A DNA stretch of 6,732 bases from assembly GCA_937862845.1 (NCBI GenBank), contig CALMCK010000283.1, positions 1-6,732 on the forward strand, given 5' to 3'. This document shows positions 5,882-6,732 of the stretch, in pieces. Source of the DNA: an uncultured Burkholderiaceae bacterium (GTDB taxonomy: Bacteria; Pseudomonadota; Gammaproteobacteria; Burkholderiales; Burkholderiaceae). Each line of letters begins with the position of its first letter. Positions within the stretch are counted from its first letter, which is position 1. Made by a program: the position numbers and the translations under genes. Under the pieces are notes generated by a model. The model had not been told where the DNA came from and did no database searches. It saw nothing but the letters and a program-made list of their open reading frames with translations.

Positions 5882-6173
5882 ATGCCCTATCTCGCCCCCC
5901 AAAAAGACATGTTATTCGCCCTTGAGCACGTCGCAAACATGCAGCAGATTTTCGCAGATTTGCAGATTGACCTCGACACAGAGACGGTGTCGGGTGTGCT
6001 TGATGAAGCCGCCAAACTGATGCAAGACGTCATCGCGCCGACCAATCGCGGCGGCGACATTGAGCCGTCGTTTCTGAAAGACGGCAAGGTCACCACCAGT
6101 GCGGGCTTTAAAGATGCGTTTATGCAATACACGCAAGGTGGCTGGCAGGCGCTGTCCCATCCTGAGGATGTCG
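5882..6173 (+). repeat. Direct repeat copy 2 (dehydrogenase 5' end)
   Basis: The copy that continues into an intact dehydrogenase frame, same orientation as copy 1 and 2385 bp downstream of it. The intervening DNA contains the transporter remnant and the whole synthetase gene, which recombination between the copies could delete or duplicate. Confidence 0.95.
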
Positions 6174-6732
6174 GTGGACAAAATTTACCCAAGCTCATCG
6201 CCACTGCGTGCTCTGAAATGCTCAACTCGGCCAATCTGTCGTTCGCTCTGTGCGCTTTGCTCACCGATGGTTCGACCGAGGCGATTTTGACGGCGGGCTC
6301 GGACGCGCAAAAGCAAAAATACATCCCACGCATGATCAGCGGTGAGTGGACAGGCTCGATGAATTTGACTGAGCCGCAGGCGGGCTCTGACCTTGCGCTG
6401 GTGCGCACGCGGGCTGAGCCGCAGGGCGATGGTTCTTATAAAATTTTTGGCACGAAGATTTTCATCACCTACGGCGACCATGATTTCACCGACAACATCG
6501 TCCATCTCGTGCTCGCGCGCACGCCCGATGCGCCGGAGGGGATTAAAGGCATTTCACTGTTTATCGTGCCGAAAGTGCTCATCAACGCCGACGGCACGCT
6601 CGGCGCGCCCAACGATGTGCAATGCCTGTCGCTCGAACACAAGCTCGGTATCAAAGCCAGTCCGACGGCGGTGTTGCAGTTCGGCGATCATGGCGGCGCG
6701 GTTGGCGAGCTGATTGGCCAAGAAAACCACGG
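5882..6732 (+). CDS. Acyl-CoA dehydrogenase, ~600-residue type, C-terminus beyond window
   Basis: A flavoenzyme that forms the trans-2,3 double bond in acyl-CoA and passes electrons to ETF. ATG 5882 has AGGA at 5870-5873, 8 nt upstream. The frame is open for 283 codons to the right edge, about half of the usual length. The N-terminal extension MPYLAPQKDMLFAL (1-14) is characteristic of the long FadE-like bacterial branch. The helical domain runs to about 150. The middle domain holds the FAD-binding signature NLTEPQAGSDLAL (161-173), GTKIFITYGDHD (190-201) and VHLVLAR (207-213). EHKLGIKASPTAVLQF (252-267) leads toward the C-terminal domain. The catalytic Glu would lie in the unseen part. It follows the acyl-CoA synthetase and probably uses the EtfAB encoded upstream. 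Residue 81 is Met where the truncated copy has Lys. Chain-length preference cannot be told. Confidence 0.95.
   Translation, partial: MPYLAPQKDMLFALEHVANMQQIFADLQIDLDTETVSGVLDEAAKLMQDVIAPTNRGGDIEPSFLKDGKVTTSAGFKDAFMQYTQGGWQALSHPEDVGGQNLPKLIATACSEMLNSANLSFALCALLTDGSTEAILTAGSDAQKQKYIPRMISGEWTGSMNLTEPQAGSDLALVRTRAEPQGDGSYKIFGTKIFITYGDHDFTDNIVHLVLARTPDAPEGIKGISLFIVPKVLINADGTLGAPNDVQCLSLEHKLGIKASPTAVLQFGDHGGAVGELIGQENH

Noticed and set aside
5769..6020. 83-codon frame between the synthetase and the dehydrogenase
   Set aside because: It overlaps the dehydrogenase in another frame, has no ribosome site, and its product resembles nothing.
3497..6173. Composite transposon or insertion sequence bounded by the 292-bp repeats
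   Set aside because: The repeats are coding sequence of a dehydrogenase, with no terminal inverted repeats, target duplication or transposase between them.
5887..6408. 173-codon minus-strand frame
   Set aside because: It is the antisense of the well-supported dehydrogenase; a similar shadow appears opposite the duplicated copy at 3502-3804.

Overview
The window looks like a chromosomal segment of a low-to-moderate GC betaproteobacterium, most likely Burkholderiales. This rests on remembered family resemblance, not a search: the electron-transfer-flavoprotein (ETF) subunits and the long acyl-CoA dehydrogenase read very much like Burkholderiales proteins. The theme is fatty-acid or other acyl-CoA beta-oxidation, with a divergently transcribed metal transporter on the left.

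Layout. 1-887 (minus strand) is a nearly complete ZIP-family zinc/divalent-metal transporter. Its His-rich C-terminal tail is built from a perfect 21-bp tandem repeat that runs off the left edge. 888-1244 is a 357-bp divergent intergenic region with a consensus -10 box and a small leader hairpin ahead of etfB. 1245-1994 is etfB and 2044-2973 is etfA, closed by a clear hairpin terminator at 2983-3015. 3076-3420 encodes a small, AT-richer zinc-ribbon protein of unknown function. 3497-4018 is a broken, chimeric stretch: the first 97 codons of an acyl-CoA dehydrogenase are joined out of frame to the last ~75 codons of an MHS-type MFS transporter, which itself carries an apparent one-base frameshift. 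4146-5768 is an intact acyl-CoA synthetase. 5882-6732 is the 5' half of an apparently functional acyl-CoA dehydrogenase of the ~600-residue type, cut by the right edge.

How the genes work together. The synthetase activates a carboxylic acid to its CoA thioester. The dehydrogenase introduces the 2,3-double bond and passes electrons to EtfAB, which hands them on to the ETF:quinone oxidoreductase and the respiratory chain. The zinc transporter and zinc-ribbon protein have no evident link to this pathway.

The most notable feature is a 292-bp direct repeat (3497-3788 and 5882-6173, 287/292 identical by eye). It begins exactly at the start codon of the dehydrogenase. Copy 1 sits downstream of etfBA, where many Burkholderiales carry this dehydrogenase, and is truncated; copy 2 is the intact gene behind the synthetase. 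All five differences lie within 36 bp and four are synonymous, which suggests recombination or gene conversion between two once-functional paralogues rather than simple decay of a fresh duplicate. I see no CRISPR array, IS element, RNA gene, or obviously new multi-gene system.
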